This document shows positions 21,899 to 29,176 of a stretch of 34,620 nucleotides of DNA, in pieces (position 1 is the stretch's first letter; each line of letters opens with the position of its first letter). Source of the DNA: a virus; the IMG/VR virus record IMGVR_UViG_3300007735_000654, positions 1 to 34,620 of that record. One strand, 5' to 3'. Made by a program: the position numbers and the translations under genes. Under the pieces are notes generated by a model. The model was not told where the DNA came from, did not search any database, and was given only the letters and a program-made list of their open reading frames with translations.

Positions 21899-24255
21899 TG
21901 CGGATTTTTCCCGGTGATTGCAGGAATGACCGTGCCGAGCAGATTGCGGACCACAGCCTCGCTTTCAGGGTGCACAGCGAGGTTTTGCGCGAGGTCGATC
22001 ATTTGAATGCGCTCTTTGGCCAGCATTTCTTGCTCTTGGACCATGTTGTCCATTTTGTCCTTTTGCATGCTTTCGGCAAGCTGAGCGCCTTTTATTTTTG
22101 TGTCCATCAACTTCGCATCGGCGAGTTGCTTTTTGATCATCAACTCTGCGCGATCGACTTCTTGTTCATGCGACGAGGGGCCAGTTGGCCCTTCCTTGCC
22201 AGCGGCGAGGCCTTCTTGTTGCAACTTCGCCATGTCGAGCTGGACGCGAGCCTGATCGACTGCGAGCTTTCCATCGGCGAGCTTGGCTTTTGTGTCGGCG
22301 TCCTGCTTTTTGATCTGCATTTCCGCCATTTGTTTTTGCATTTCCGGAGGCATTTCGCCTTGAGCTTGCGGCGGGATCATGAATTGCTCAGGGTTCGACC
22401 AACCGACCGCTTGCAATGCCGCCTTGTCGATGGCAATGGGGTCGTAGAGCGTTGGGTTTTGCGCTTGAATTTGCTTCAACGCAACGACCTTCATGAGACG
22501 CTGAGTTTGCGAGGCTGTGTTCGGATCGGCATGCGGCACGAGGTCGGCTTGCGACAACGCACGCATAAATGTTTCTTGATCCCATTGACGAGCCGGGCGA
22601 CGGTTCTTTTGCCAGAAGCTCTCGGGATTTTCTTGGAAACACCGCACAAGGAGCGCGAACTCCTCCGCTTGCGCGGCGTGCATGCGTTTATGAACAGCGT
22701 TCAAAACTTTTGTTGCCTGATCGATCAACGCGATCGTTGTGCCGACAGGCGCATCTTGTCTGCCTTCGCCCACGGCTTGCTCAGCCGTTCCGCCCATGCG
22801 CATGCCAGTTTGAGCCATGTTGTCCACGAGCGCCATCAATGCTTGCGAGGGCTCTTTGTATGGCAGCGGCATCACGGCTTGATTGATCGGCATGCCTCCA
22901 GTTTTGACCAATGCGCCACCGCCCGGTGGTACGCGAAAGATGTTTGTGTTTTGACGTGCGCCAGTGTCTGCGTAAAGGAAGCCGGGGAAATTGGCATACA
23001 TACCAGCGTCAAGCATCTCACGCCAAGCAGCAGTGATAGCATTTGTTGTGTTCCCTAAAATATGCAAAAGCCCAAGGTCGTAAAATCCCATGCCCGGGAC
23101 AAAGGTGTATTTCACGAAGTTTTGACGAGCTTCGGGAAGATCCTTTGTGTCTTCATCGTAGTTGCGCACGATTGAGAGGATCTGTTTCGAGCTGACATCG
23201 ATTGTCACGCGATAAGGAATTTCGAGCCCGGTTTCTTTGCCTTTGAATTTATGTTCGAAACCTGTGATGTGTAATTCACAATAGCATTCGTAGATTTCAC
23301 GATCACGATCTTCCGGGTTCAATTGATCGGGGGCGATGCCTTGTTGATCATATTTTTCACGCTGAGCCGCATCGTAGTCCACTTGCATCGGGGTGCTGAG
23401 GCTGATGTCTTTGTAAACACCAAGGATCTGCATCCGCTTCACGGTCGATGAGCGCATGTAAATTCGGTGCGTGACGCGCTTCGCATTGCTCAAATCGGTC
23501 GCTGCATTGTTCACAATGAGGTCGTCGGCATCGACGCTTTCGCTGACCGGGCGTCCGCGCAATGGACAGAAATAAACTTTTTTGAACGCTGTGCCGCCGA
23601 AGCCAAGCATGAACAGCATGCGGTCGGTGTCGGGGTAATACTCACGGGCCGTGGACGTGAGGTAATGATTCAGATCATTTTCAAAATCATTTGCGAGGCT
23701 GTCCGAATCAAGGTTTGCGTTGTTGTTGTCCTCGCGGATCTTCACAGGCCCATCAGTCGGGAGCAGCTCGCTTCTTGCGTTAGCTTGGAAGCGGAGCACC
23801 GCCTCAAGCAAGAGAGGGTGCCGAACACGCGACATCCCTTCCACTGGGGCACCGTCAACTGTTCCCGCCAATCCAGGAATTTCGATTTTGAGTCCGAGGA
23901 GCTTGATTCCTTGGGCTCGGTCTTCGATCCATTCCTTTCGCGAATCGAGATCATCTTGAATGCCTTTCATCAATTCGTCAGCGATGCGACTCAAATCGCC
24001 ATCACCAATTTGGTCCACGAGATTGTCGAACCAACCACCCGGACCTTCTGCCGTCGAACGTTCGAGCGGCGAGCCATCGAGCGTGAGCGTGACGGAGCCA
24101 TCGCCATGCTCAATCGTCATCAGGTTGCCGAGGTCATCGACGTTGGGCGCATCACCATCTTCGACGAGCTCAATCTCAATGCCTTCCTGTTCAGGAACCA
24201 TTGGCTCAGGGCCGGGCAGACGGATGTTGGGGCTGAGGCCGGGAGTGAGCGCCAT
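21895..24255 (-). CDS. Portal protein (786 aa)
   Basis: The protein follows TerL by 14 nt, the standard order. The portal core is visible in MSRVRHPLLLEAVLRFQANA, RSELLPTDGPVKI, ENDLNHYLTSTAREYYPDTD, RMLFMLGFGGTAFKKVYFCP, LRGRPVSESVDADDLIVNNA and HILGNTTNAITAAWREMLDA. The stretch GTTIALIDQATKVLNAVHKR precedes the crown or barrel region. The last 150 residues are Gln/Lys/Met-rich and helical (MQKQMAEMQIKKQDADTKAK onward), as in long podovirus portals with a C-terminal barrel extension. The portal is the dodecameric DNA channel at the capsid vertex and the docking site for terminase and the gp4-like adaptor. Confidence 0.88.
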   Translation of the reverse strand: MALTPGLSPNIRLPGPEPMVPEQEGIEIELVEDGDAPNVDDLGNLMTIEHGDGSVTLTLDGSPLERSTAEGPGGWFDNLVDQIGDGDLSRIADELMKGIQDDLDSRKEWIEDRAQGIKLLGLKIEIPGLAGTVDGAPVEGMSRVRHPLLLEAVLRFQANARSELLPTDGPVKIREDNNNANLDSDSLANDFENDLNHYLTSTAREYYPDTDRMLFMLGFGGTAFKKVYFCPLRGRPVSESVDADDLIVNNAATDLSNAKRVTHRIYMRSSTVKRMQILGVYKDISLSTPMQVDYDAAQREKYDQQGIAPDQLNPEDRDREIYECYCELHITGFEHKFKGKETGLEIPYRVTIDVSSKQILSIVRNYDEDTKDLPEARQNFVKYTFVPGMGFYDLGLLHILGNTTNAITAAWREMLDAGMYANFPGFLYADTGARQNTNIFRVPPGGGALVKTGGMPINQAVMPLPYKEPSQALMALVDNMAQTGMRMGGTAEQAVGEGRQDAPVGTTIALIDQATKVLNAVHKRMHAAQAEEFALLVRCFQENPESFWQKNRRPARQWDQETFMRALSQADLVPHADPNTASQTQRLMKVVALKQIQAQNPTLYDPIAIDKAALQAVGWSNPEQFMIPPQAQGEMPPEMQKQMAEMQIKKQDADTKAKLADGKLAVDQARVQLDMAKLQQEGLAAGKEGPTGPSSHEQEVDRAELMIKKQLADAKLMDTKIKGAQLAESMQKDKMDNMVQEQEMLAKERIQMIDLAQNLAVHPESEAVVRNLLGTVIPAITGKNPQ

Positions 24256-24269
24256 CGGCTAGTTCCTTC

Positions 24270-25913
24270 TCAAGCAGCATAAAGTGGCGGAGGAGGCTTG
24301 CCGCGATGCTGCATTTCTTGGTTGCGATCGTATTGGACTTCTTCGGGACGAGCAATCATGCCTGTTTTTCTTAAATAACGCAAGGCCATCGAGACGGTGT
24401 CAACCAAGTCATCGTGTTTGGCTTTTGGGAAACTGGCGGACTGAGTGATGACGGCATCGGCCCAGCTTTTGTCCGGGGCATAAACGAGGCCTTCGGAGAA
24501 AATGTGCTGAATTGAATAGAGTCTTGACGTTTTGTCCATTGACTTTGGATCATCGAGGATGACCTGAAAACCTTGATGCGAGAACAATCGACGCAGCTCC
24601 TGGGAAACCGGGATGCCTGCCGCTTTGTTTTCGATCAGGATCGTTTCGACCTTGAACCGGCGGATGGTCGCTGCGACCTTTTGCACCGAGGCTGAAAGCT
24701 CGAGGCGCTCCTGCCACGCATAAATCAACATGATCTTTGGATGGGGAGCGTTGTAGCCACGTTCCTTTTGATACATGTCAACAGGGCCGTTAGGCTTTTT
24801 CACAACGTTGGTGGCCACAGGGTCGTCGCTGTAGATCCCCCAAACCGTCATCGCGGTGAAGTCGTTCTCGGTCTTTTCAGTGTAGGCCGTGTCGAGGGAC
24901 GCGACAATGAAGTCGAACGAGGGAAACGCTTCATGCTCCCAAAGGTTCCACCAGTCGCGCTTTATGATCCCGCCATCGGCAGGGGTTGGTGTTTGTTGGA
25001 ATTGACCGCTGACAGCGTATGGGCCCATGGCCTTTTTGTCGCGCTCAACAACGTGCGCCGGGAACCGTTCAGGGAACAGAAGCTCACCGGGCTCGTCGCG
25101 TGGGTCCTCGGCTCCCAGGAGCGTTGGAGCGGCTCTGGAGGGATCATATTCCATCGGGAGCATGATGTGGTCGTAGCCCAGACGTTTGTCGAGGGCGACA
25201 CCTGAAACATCTTCTTCATGCAGGCGCTGCATGATGATTATGATTGCGGAACGGTCTGGGTTGTTCAAACGAGTCGGGACCGCCTGCAGGAACCAATCGA
25301 TCGTGGTCGCACGCATTTGGTCCGAGGCGGCGCTTTCGACCGTGTGCGGATCGTCGATGATCACCCGGTCGCCACGAGCACCTGTGATCCCACCAGCGGC
25401 CACAGCCTGACGGAACCCGGTTGCAGTGTTTTCGAATTTTGTCTTTGCATTTTGATCGCCGGTCAGTTTGACACGGTCGCCCCAGAGCATTTGATACCAA
25501 TCGGACTGAATCAATCGGCGCATTTTGGTCGAATCACGGATCGCGAGCTCGAGGCTGTGCGAGGCGCAAACGTAGCGCAAATTGGGCATATTGCGCGGAC
25601 CCCATTCCCACGCTGGCCAAAAAACGTTGGTCAATAAAGACTTCATCGCGCCGGGCGGAACGTTGATCAATAGCCGATTGTAAAAACGTTCATCATCGAT
25701 CATCACGCCATCAGTGATCGCCGTCAAATGATCAGCGATCATGTCAATGTGCCAATTATGGATGTAAGGTTGGCCCGGCTCGACGACGTGCCAAGCGCCT
25801 TTTATGAATTCAACAAAAGACTCTTCGTAGTCTGCTTTGTTGCAAAACTCAATGACCTCTTCCGGAGCGTATTGCTCCAAAAGCTCATCGATATATTCTT
25901 GCGAAAGGTTCAT
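24270..25913 (-). CDS. terL: Terminase large subunit
   Basis: The start is ATG 25913 (MNLSQEYIDELLEQYAPEEV), overlapping the terS stop as ATGA. The ATPase part carries a Walker A-like NVPPGAMKS (about 84-92), the adjacent TNVFWPAWEWG, ITGARGDRVIIDDPH with Walker B VIIDD (about 184-188), and the coupling motif IIIMQRLHEEDVSG. The nuclease part carries the RNase H-like acidic residues in ASLDTAYTEKTENDFTA (Asp about 341), ILIENKAAG (Glu about 428) and KAKHDDLVDTVSMA (Asp about 501-502). The 547-aa length is typical. It translocates DNA into the procapsid and cuts the concatemer. A good phylogenetic marker. Confidence 0.92.
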   Translation of the reverse strand: MNLSQEYIDELLEQYAPEEVIEFCNKADYEESFVEFIKGAWHVVEPGQPYIHNWHIDMIADHLTAITDGVMIDDERFYNRLLINVPPGAMKSLLTNVFWPAWEWGPRNMPNLRYVCASHSLELAIRDSTKMRRLIQSDWYQMLWGDRVKLTGDQNAKTKFENTATGFRQAVAAGGITGARGDRVIIDDPHTVESAASDQMRATTIDWFLQAVPTRLNNPDRSAIIIIMQRLHEEDVSGVALDKRLGYDHIMLPMEYDPSRAAPTLLGAEDPRDEPGELLFPERFPAHVVERDKKAMGPYAVSGQFQQTPTPADGGIIKRDWWNLWEHEAFPSFDFIVASLDTAYTEKTENDFTAMTVWGIYSDDPVATNVVKKPNGPVDMYQKERGYNAPHPKIMLIYAWQERLELSASVQKVAATIRRFKVETILIENKAAGIPVSQELRRLFSHQGFQVILDDPKSMDKTSRLYSIQHIFSEGLVYAPDKSWADAVITQSASFPKAKHDDLVDTVSMALRYLRKTGMIARPEEVQYDRNQEMQHRGKPPPPLYAA

Positions 25914-26434
25914 CAATCGATCTCATTTGCCTTGAGTTCGATTTGCTTCAGCATGGCCGAACGCAACTGATCACGCACCTGCGCCGACATCAGCGTGAGG
26001 TCGATCTTTTGCTTGATGTTCACGTCCAACGTATTTTCGGCCAAATACTTTGCGCCATATTTTTTGGGCGCGAGCTTCTCGTTGTGGTATTTCCGCACAT
26101 CGATCCTGTTCCGAGCCATGGCGACGTTTGTGTCGTCGTCGGCAATATCCATCATTTTCTCGACCATGATGTCGGATCGGAGCTCAATTGCTCGCGCGTA
26201 TTGTTTCCCCAAAAGAGGATCTTCTTTGATGTGAGCGAGGAAAGTCGCAGGCGATGGATACTTTTTGGAGCCATCTGAATTCAAAGATTGACAAACTTTC
26301 GTCAAACTTTCGCCTTCAGCAATTCGGCGAATGATCTCGTTCAAATCTTCAATTCGAACATCTTCATTGCGCCAAAAACTGTTGTGGCGTTGTGTTTTTG
26401 TTGGACTTGCAACGGATTTCAAGGCTTTTGCCAA
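25913..26434 (-). CDS. terS: Terminase small subunit, Sf6-like
   Basis: The frame begins with TTG 26434, preceded by an excellent AAGGGGAG site at 8 nt; the nearby ATG (26441) is out of frame, so TTG is the likely start. The protein resembles Sf6-type small terminases. It has a winged-helix-like DNA-binding part, IIRRIAEGESLTKVCQSLNS followed by YPSPATFLAHIKEDPLLGKQ. Then come ARAIELRSDIMVEKMMDIAD and the conserved RIDVRKYHNEKLAPKKYGAK. It recognises the packaging site and regulates TerL. It overlaps terL by 1 nt. Confidence 0.85.
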   Translation of the reverse strand: MAKALKSVASPTKTQRHNSFWRNEDVRIEDLNEIIRRIAEGESLTKVCQSLNSDGSKKYPSPATFLAHIKEDPLLGKQYARAIELRSDIMVEKMMDIADDDTNVAMARNRIDVRKYHNEKLAPKKYGAKYLAENTLDVNIKQKIDLTLMSAQVRDQLRSAMLKQIELKANEID

Positions 26435-26465
26435 GTCGCATTCTCCCCTTCAGAATGAGGAAAAG

Positions 26466-26493
26466 ATTATGCGGCGCGGCTTGTTTTTAGCAA
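26466..26493 (-). promoter_or_regulatory. Putative sigma70-type promoter ahead of terS
   Basis: On the minus strand the 69-bp gap before terS contains TTGCTA (plus 26488-26493), a 16-bp spacer and CATAAT (plus 26466-26471), i.e. 4/6 and 5/6 matches to the bacterial consensus. The expected start would lie roughly 25 nt before the TTG codon, leaving a short leader with the AAGGGGAG site. Such a promoter would start the packaging-head transcript independently of the nuclease gene upstream. Confidence 0.4.
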
Positions 26494-26503
26494 AACGAAA
26501 TCT

Positions 26504-26926
26504 TTATGTGTAGCAACCCATTCTGAATGCAAGCAAATCGTGCAATTCTGCGTTGAAATTGGCCGGATCGATGAATTCATTTTTGTTCGGAACAAAGGGT
26601 TTCAGCAACAAATGTGCTCGATTTCCTGTGTACCACAACAATTCTTCCGGGATTTTCCCTTCACCAATCCCGAAAACAATAATACTGAACCCGCCAGCTT
26701 TCGCCAAACTGTGATGCCATTGAATTTGAGCTGGGCGGATCTTTTCTGGATCGACTTTTCCATCATCCAAAAATGTTGCAATTTTAAGCTCAACCGGAAC
26801 GAGCCTCCCCTTCACCAACACTTGCAAATCGGCAATCCCGATCGTTCCGCCTTTGCGCGGTTCGTAGCTCGAAAGCCAACCTTTCCAGTTGTCCCTGAAC
26901 CAAACTTTAAACTGTCCTTCATTCAT
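26504..26926 (-). CDS. PD-(D/E)XK (VRR-NUC-like) nuclease (140 aa)
   Basis: MNEGQFKVWFRDNWKGWLSS is followed by RKGGTIGIADLQVLVKGRLV and PVELKIATF. The G-x-x-D (Asp33) plus E-L-K (Glu46/Lys48) spacing, then RPAQIQWHHSLAKAGGFSII with a conserved Gln and Trp-His, is the core of compact PD-(D/E)XK nucleases of the VRR-NUC / phage resolvase kind. A GAAAGGA site precedes ATG 26926. Located immediately before terS, it may resolve branched DNA for packaging or act as a homing or recombination nuclease. The C-terminal 40 residues are unassigned. Confidence 0.7.
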   Translation of the reverse strand: MNEGQFKVWFRDNWKGWLSSYEPRKGGTIGIADLQVLVKGRLVPVELKIATFLDDGKVDPEKIRPAQIQWHHSLAKAGGFSIIVFGIGEGKIPEELLWYTGNRAHLLLKPFVPNKNEFIDPANFNAELHDLLAFRMGCYT

Positions 26927-26952
26927 GATCGAATTCCTTTCAAAAACCTCGC

Positions 26953-27060
26953 CATACCGTTTCCGTTCCGAATTTGATTTCCCCCTCTTTTCCTCTCTTT
27001 GTTTCTCTTTTCAATAAAGGTTGCAACAGATGAAATAAAGGATAGAATGGAAACGGTATG
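26953..27060. repeat. 12-bp perfect inverted repeat flanking a pyrimidine-rich intergenic tract
   Basis: CATACCGTTTCC at 26953-26964 and its exact complement GGAAACGGTATG at 27049-27060 bracket the intergenic segment between the 64-aa gene and the nuclease gene. Extending inward with one mismatch gives 16 bp per arm. The interior holds a nearly pure pyrimidine stretch on the plus strand (about 26977-27010) and the small palindrome GTTGCAAC. This arrangement is unlike the tightly overlapping genes on either side. It could be a regulator-binding site pair, an origin element or a large stem-loop. Confidence 0.6.
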
Positions 27061-27111
27061 ATTGTATTTCAATGACTTAGCCGGTAAAAGAAATCTTTCC
27101 GTCTTGTCCAA

Positions 27112-27306
27112 TTACCGACCCGCCTCCGAACCCGGCAATTCGCTCATCGCTGGAATTCGCTCATTTTCGACCCAAAATTCATGGTTCGGGAAGCTCTTTT
27201 GCATCAATTCCAGCTCTTTCCGACAAAGATTTTCGTCCTCGAAAACCTCAACTACCCAATATCCTCCACCAAACCTGAACCTTGCTTTCAGCAACCAAAC
27301 GATCAC
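27112..27306 (-). CDS. Small early-block protein (64 aa)
   Basis: The start is GTG 27306, overlapping the TGA of the preceding 56-aa gene (GTGA). The protein MIVWLLKARFRFGGGYWVVE continues VFEDENLCRKELELMQKSFP and NHEFWVENERIPAM. It has a two-strand plus helix look (strand, acidic turn, amphipathic helix, strand) common to very small phage accessory proteins. I do not recognise its family; no catalytic motif. It is the last gene before the inverted-repeat region. Confidence 0.6.
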   Translation of the reverse strand: MIVWLLKARFRFGGGYWVVEVFEDENLCRKELELMQKSFPNHEFWVENERIPAMSELPGSEAGR

Positions 27307-27473
27307 TCTTTTTCCTTCCGCACCTTTTCCGCATTTTTGCGACGACGATCTAGCTCGTCTCGCACTAGCTTCAATGCTTCCCGCAACCGCTCAATCTCGT
27401 CGGCGGCCTCGTCGCAACGATACATGTTGTGTTCTCTGGTCGCATTCCTCAGCCATTCAACAATATCTACCAT
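27303..27473 (-). CDS. Small coiled-coil protein (56 aa)
   Basis: A short gene read directly: ATG 27473 to TGA 27303. MVDIVEWLRNATREHNMYRC is followed by DEAADEIERLREALKLVRDE and LDRRRKNAEKVRKEKE. The 'DI..WLR......EAADEIERLR..L' motif is a hallmark of small phage accessory proteins in early regions; the function is unknown. It overlaps its upstream neighbour by 7 nt and its downstream neighbour through GTGA. Confidence 0.75.
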   Translation of the reverse strand: MVDIVEWLRNATREHNMYRCDEAADEIERLREALKLVRDELDRRRKNAEKVRKEKE

Positions 27474-27583
27474 TGAACCACCCCATCAATGACAATGTGC
27501 TCGTACCACCGTTCACCGTCCTCGCCTTCCCACAAAGCCCAAACATCCTTGCCCTGATATTCATAGCGCACGAGCTTTCTCAT
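27467..27583 (-). CDS. Very small early-block protein (38 aa)
   Basis: ATG 27583 to TAG 27467. The translation is MRKLVRYEYQGKDVWALWEG followed by EDGERWYEHIVIDGVVQW. The start overlaps the TGA of the 85-aa gene as ATGA and its end overlaps the 56-aa gene by 7 nt, so it exactly fills the space. Beta-strand-like aromatic pattern; no known family recalled. The overlap at both ends is the main support. Confidence 0.65.
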   Translation of the reverse strand: MRKLVRYEYQGKDVWALWEGEDGERWYEHIVIDGVVQW

Positions 27584-27837
27584 TTTTTCTTCTCCAAGAT
27601 TTCCATTGTCATTTCAGCCGCCTCTTCCGCGAGCCATGTATCATCTTCCCCCGGCGCTCGCCAGAACTTCATCCACATTTTCAATGCCTTCCGCATTGGA
27701 TTGACCATGGACAATGCATTGTCGCGTTGCATCTCGGCTTCCGCGAGCTTTTTGCGCAAATCAATAATATGTTCGACGGTTTCCATATCGGCGTAACGCG
27801 CCGCCGCCATTTCCCGTTTTGTGTCAAAGCCCGGCAT
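27580..27837 (-). CDS. Small early-block protein (85 aa)
   Basis: MPGFDTKREMAAARYADMET begins the protein, which continues VEHIIDLRKKLAEAEMQRDN and WRAPGEDDTWLAEEAAEMTM. It is helical with a heptad-like middle (LRKKLAEAEMQRD). AAGAGGA precedes ATG 27837 at 6 nt. It overlaps the previous gene by 14 nt and the next by ATGA. Unknown function; part of a run of tiny overlapping genes typically involved in host takeover. Confidence 0.6.
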   Translation of the reverse strand: MPGFDTKREMAAARYADMETVEHIIDLRKKLAEAEMQRDNALSMVNPMRKALKMWMKFWRAPGEDDTWLAEEAAEMTMEILEKKK

Positions 27838-28195
27838 CTGCGTCCTCTTGTTGTTTCAAAACCTTTTTTGCATCTTCCCGACGAGCCATGATCCAATCGA
27901 AATAATGTTTCATCCGTGGCAAATCGTTGACATGCAGGATCTCCTCGGAAGGCGAAAAAGGCGGCGTGTATCCTTTCAGGATTGAAATCGCAATCCGGGC
28001 TGCGAGCACATTTTCCGTTTCCCCGGCTTTTTCCGCGAGCTCGTTCATGAGCGTTTCAATCATCGCGGTGGCCTGAGCCAGAGATTGTTCATAAGCCTTC
28101 GCCTCGCGCTCCGCCCTGATCCGTCGCTCTTCAGCCGTGTTCAACAGCCCTTCCATCCGCAGGACAGCGTCCTGAATTTCTTGCCAAACGCTCAT
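27824..28195 (-). CDS. Coiled-coil early-block protein (123 aa)
   Basis: MSVWQEIQDAVLRMEGLLNT and AEERRIRAEREAKAYEQSLA indicate a long N-terminal helix with coiled-coil character, followed by a second helical part (MIETLMNELAEKAGETE, ISILKGYTPPFSPSEEIL). No enzymatic motif is visible and I do not recognise the family. It is coupled to the upstream gene by ATGA and overlaps the downstream gene by 14 nt. Confidence 0.6.
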   Translation of the reverse strand: MSVWQEIQDAVLRMEGLLNTAEERRIRAEREAKAYEQSLAQATAMIETLMNELAEKAGETENVLAARIAISILKGYTPPFSPSEEILHVNDLPRMKHYFDWIMARREDAKKVLKQQEDADAGL

Positions 28196-28356
28196 TGCAC
28201 TTCATCCTCTTTTTCCCATGAAAGGCGCGGCAACGTGATCCGTTGTCCACCGAAATTCCTCGTGCGCTTCATTGCACCAACTTTGTTGGCTTCTTTCGCA
28301 AGGGCCATCTTGCGCTCGCGGAGCTGCTCGACCAAACTTTTATTTTTCTTCGACAT
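28192..28356 (-). CDS. Small basic early-block protein (54 aa)
   Basis: The start chosen is ATG 28356 (MSKKNKSLVEQLRERKMALA), with an AAGGAAC site upstream; an extension of 11 codons to an earlier ATG overlaps denV by 50 nt and looks less natural. The protein is Lys/Arg-rich and ends FGGQRITLPRLSWEKEDEVQ. Function unknown. It overlaps denV by 17 nt and its successor by ATGA. Confidence 0.55.
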   Translation of the reverse strand: MSKKNKSLVEQLRERKMALAKEANKVGAMKRTRNFGGQRITLPRLSWEKEDEVQ

Positions 28357-28801
28357 TGGTCTGTTCCTTTTCTTTCTCCAGCATTTCATAATACCCCACG
28401 ACCTTGCGCCGGGGTTTCCGTTTCAGTTCCTCGAGCCGCTCATTCAGCCGGTTGCGATTGACCATGAGCGCATGGTCGTCCGGCACCCAGTCCCCGAACC
28501 ATGCGCGGCGGATCCCGCTGAAAAGCTCATCGAAATTGACGTAATTGGGCCGCATTTTGCGCTTCAGCATTTCCTCCACCAAAGAGGCCTGACGCTCCGC
28601 GAGCCATTTCAGCCGGGTGTAGAAAAACTTCACGTGCCCGGCCCCGAGCGTGTATTCATTGAAAGGAGCGAAGTCCTCCGGGGTCATCCCACGAGCGATG
28701 GCCTTTTTGACAAGTCCATAAACCCTTGGCAACTCATGATATTCCGCCACAAGGAACTTGTCGTGAAGCTCTTCGGGCGGTACGCAATTTATCCGGGTCA
28801 T
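28340..28801 (-). CDS. denV: Pyrimidine-dimer DNA glycosylase / AP lyase, T4 endonuclease V family (153 aa)
   Basis: The N-terminus MTRINCVPPEELHDKFLVAE and YHELPRVYGLVKKAIARGMT align without gaps to T4 DenV (MTRINLTLVSELAD..., EYRELPRV). Thr2, the catalytic N-terminal amine, and Glu23, the catalytic acid, are in place. The downstream TLGAGHVKFFYTRLKWLAER matches T4 'ILGAGHVTFFYDKLEFL..R', and GYYEML matches the C-terminal YY. Compared with T4 (from memory) His16 is Phe and Arg22 is His, so lesion binding may differ. The enzyme flips and excises UV-induced cyclobutane dimers and nicks the abasic site, protecting phage DNA from sunlight. The C-terminus is about 15 residues longer and Lys/Glu-rich. 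Confidence 0.9.
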   Translation of the reverse strand: MTRINCVPPEELHDKFLVAEYHELPRVYGLVKKAIARGMTPEDFAPFNEYTLGAGHVKFFYTRLKWLAERQASLVEEMLKRKMRPNYVNFDELFSGIRRAWFGDWVPDDHALMVNRNRLNERLEELKRKPRRKVVGYYEMLEKEKEQTNVEEK

Positions 28802-28983
28802 TTCGCCCCCGATTCAAACGCGATTCGGCCCATAAAAGCCATTTTTTGGAGCTCAAAGCCCTCTTTTTCCATTTTCCGGGCCGCTTTCGGGTCGGTTTTC
28901 TTCAATGCCTTGGCTTGTTCCCGAAGTTCCTTGCCCTTCATAAATGCCTGTTTCAATTCGCTAATAATTGTTTCGTCGTTCAT
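28798..28983 (-). CDS. Small helical protein, first gene of the minus-strand arm (61 aa)
   Basis: The start is ATG 28983 (MNDETIISELKQAFMKGKEL) with a strong GGAGGTG 3-5 nt upstream; a 4-codon longer frame would lose this site. The protein is highly charged and helical (REQAKALKKTDPKAARKMEK, EGFELQKMAF). No family recognised. It overlaps denV by ATGA and is the first gene to the left of the divergent junction. Confidence 0.65.
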   Translation of the reverse strand: MNDETIISELKQAFMKGKELREQAKALKKTDPKAARKMEKEGFELQKMAFMGRIAFESGAK

Positions 28984-29176
28984 TTTCACCTCCATTGAAC
29001 AGCCCGATCATGCCCTGATTTGCAATAAAAGAAAAACGATTTCTTTTGAAAACTGAAAATAATTCGGGAAAAATGAAAAAAGTGCGTGCTTTTTCCAAAA
29101 ATCTGGTGCAACCTCGTTTCCGGCCGCAAAAATGGTTTCGGATGGTCCGCGACCTAAGTCGGCATGGAGTGAATGA
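28984..29176. promoter_or_regulatory. Divergent intergenic region between the two gene arms
   Basis: This 193-bp segment separates the leftward and rightward genes and must hold the control signals for at least one arm. The left part (29020-29110) is rich in A/T tracts (AAAAGAAAAACG, TTTCTTTTGAAAACTGAAAA, GGGAAAAATGAAAAAAG), while the right part is GC-richer. I find no sigma70 promoter with both hexamers well matched in either direction. A GGAG ribosome binding site (29166-29169) serves the plus-strand gene at 29177. Regulation by a phage-specific or host alternative factor is possible. Confidence 0.45.

Noticed and set aside
21880-23058. Plus-strand open frame of 392 codons
   Set aside because: It is antisense to the portal gene, rich in His/Leu/Arg/Cys as typical for the complement of a coding strand, and has no recognisable motif.
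26923-27111. Minus-strand 62-codon frame overlapping the nuclease start by ATGA
   Set aside because: It runs straight through the inverted repeat and the purine/pyrimidine tract, has repetitive Lys/Arg/Asn composition from that tract and no family resemblance. The nuclease has its own ribosome binding site, so I treat the stretch as non-coding.
27062-27796. Plus-strand open frame of 244 codons
   Set aside because: Covers four minus-strand small genes that fit together by ATGA/GTGA overlaps; the plus frame is Ser/Phe/Pro-rich and has no homology that I recognise.
28085-29056. Plus-strand open frame of 323 codons
   Set aside because: Antisense to denV and neighbouring small genes, Phe/Pro/Arg-rich, no ribosome binding site; a shadow of the opposite strand.
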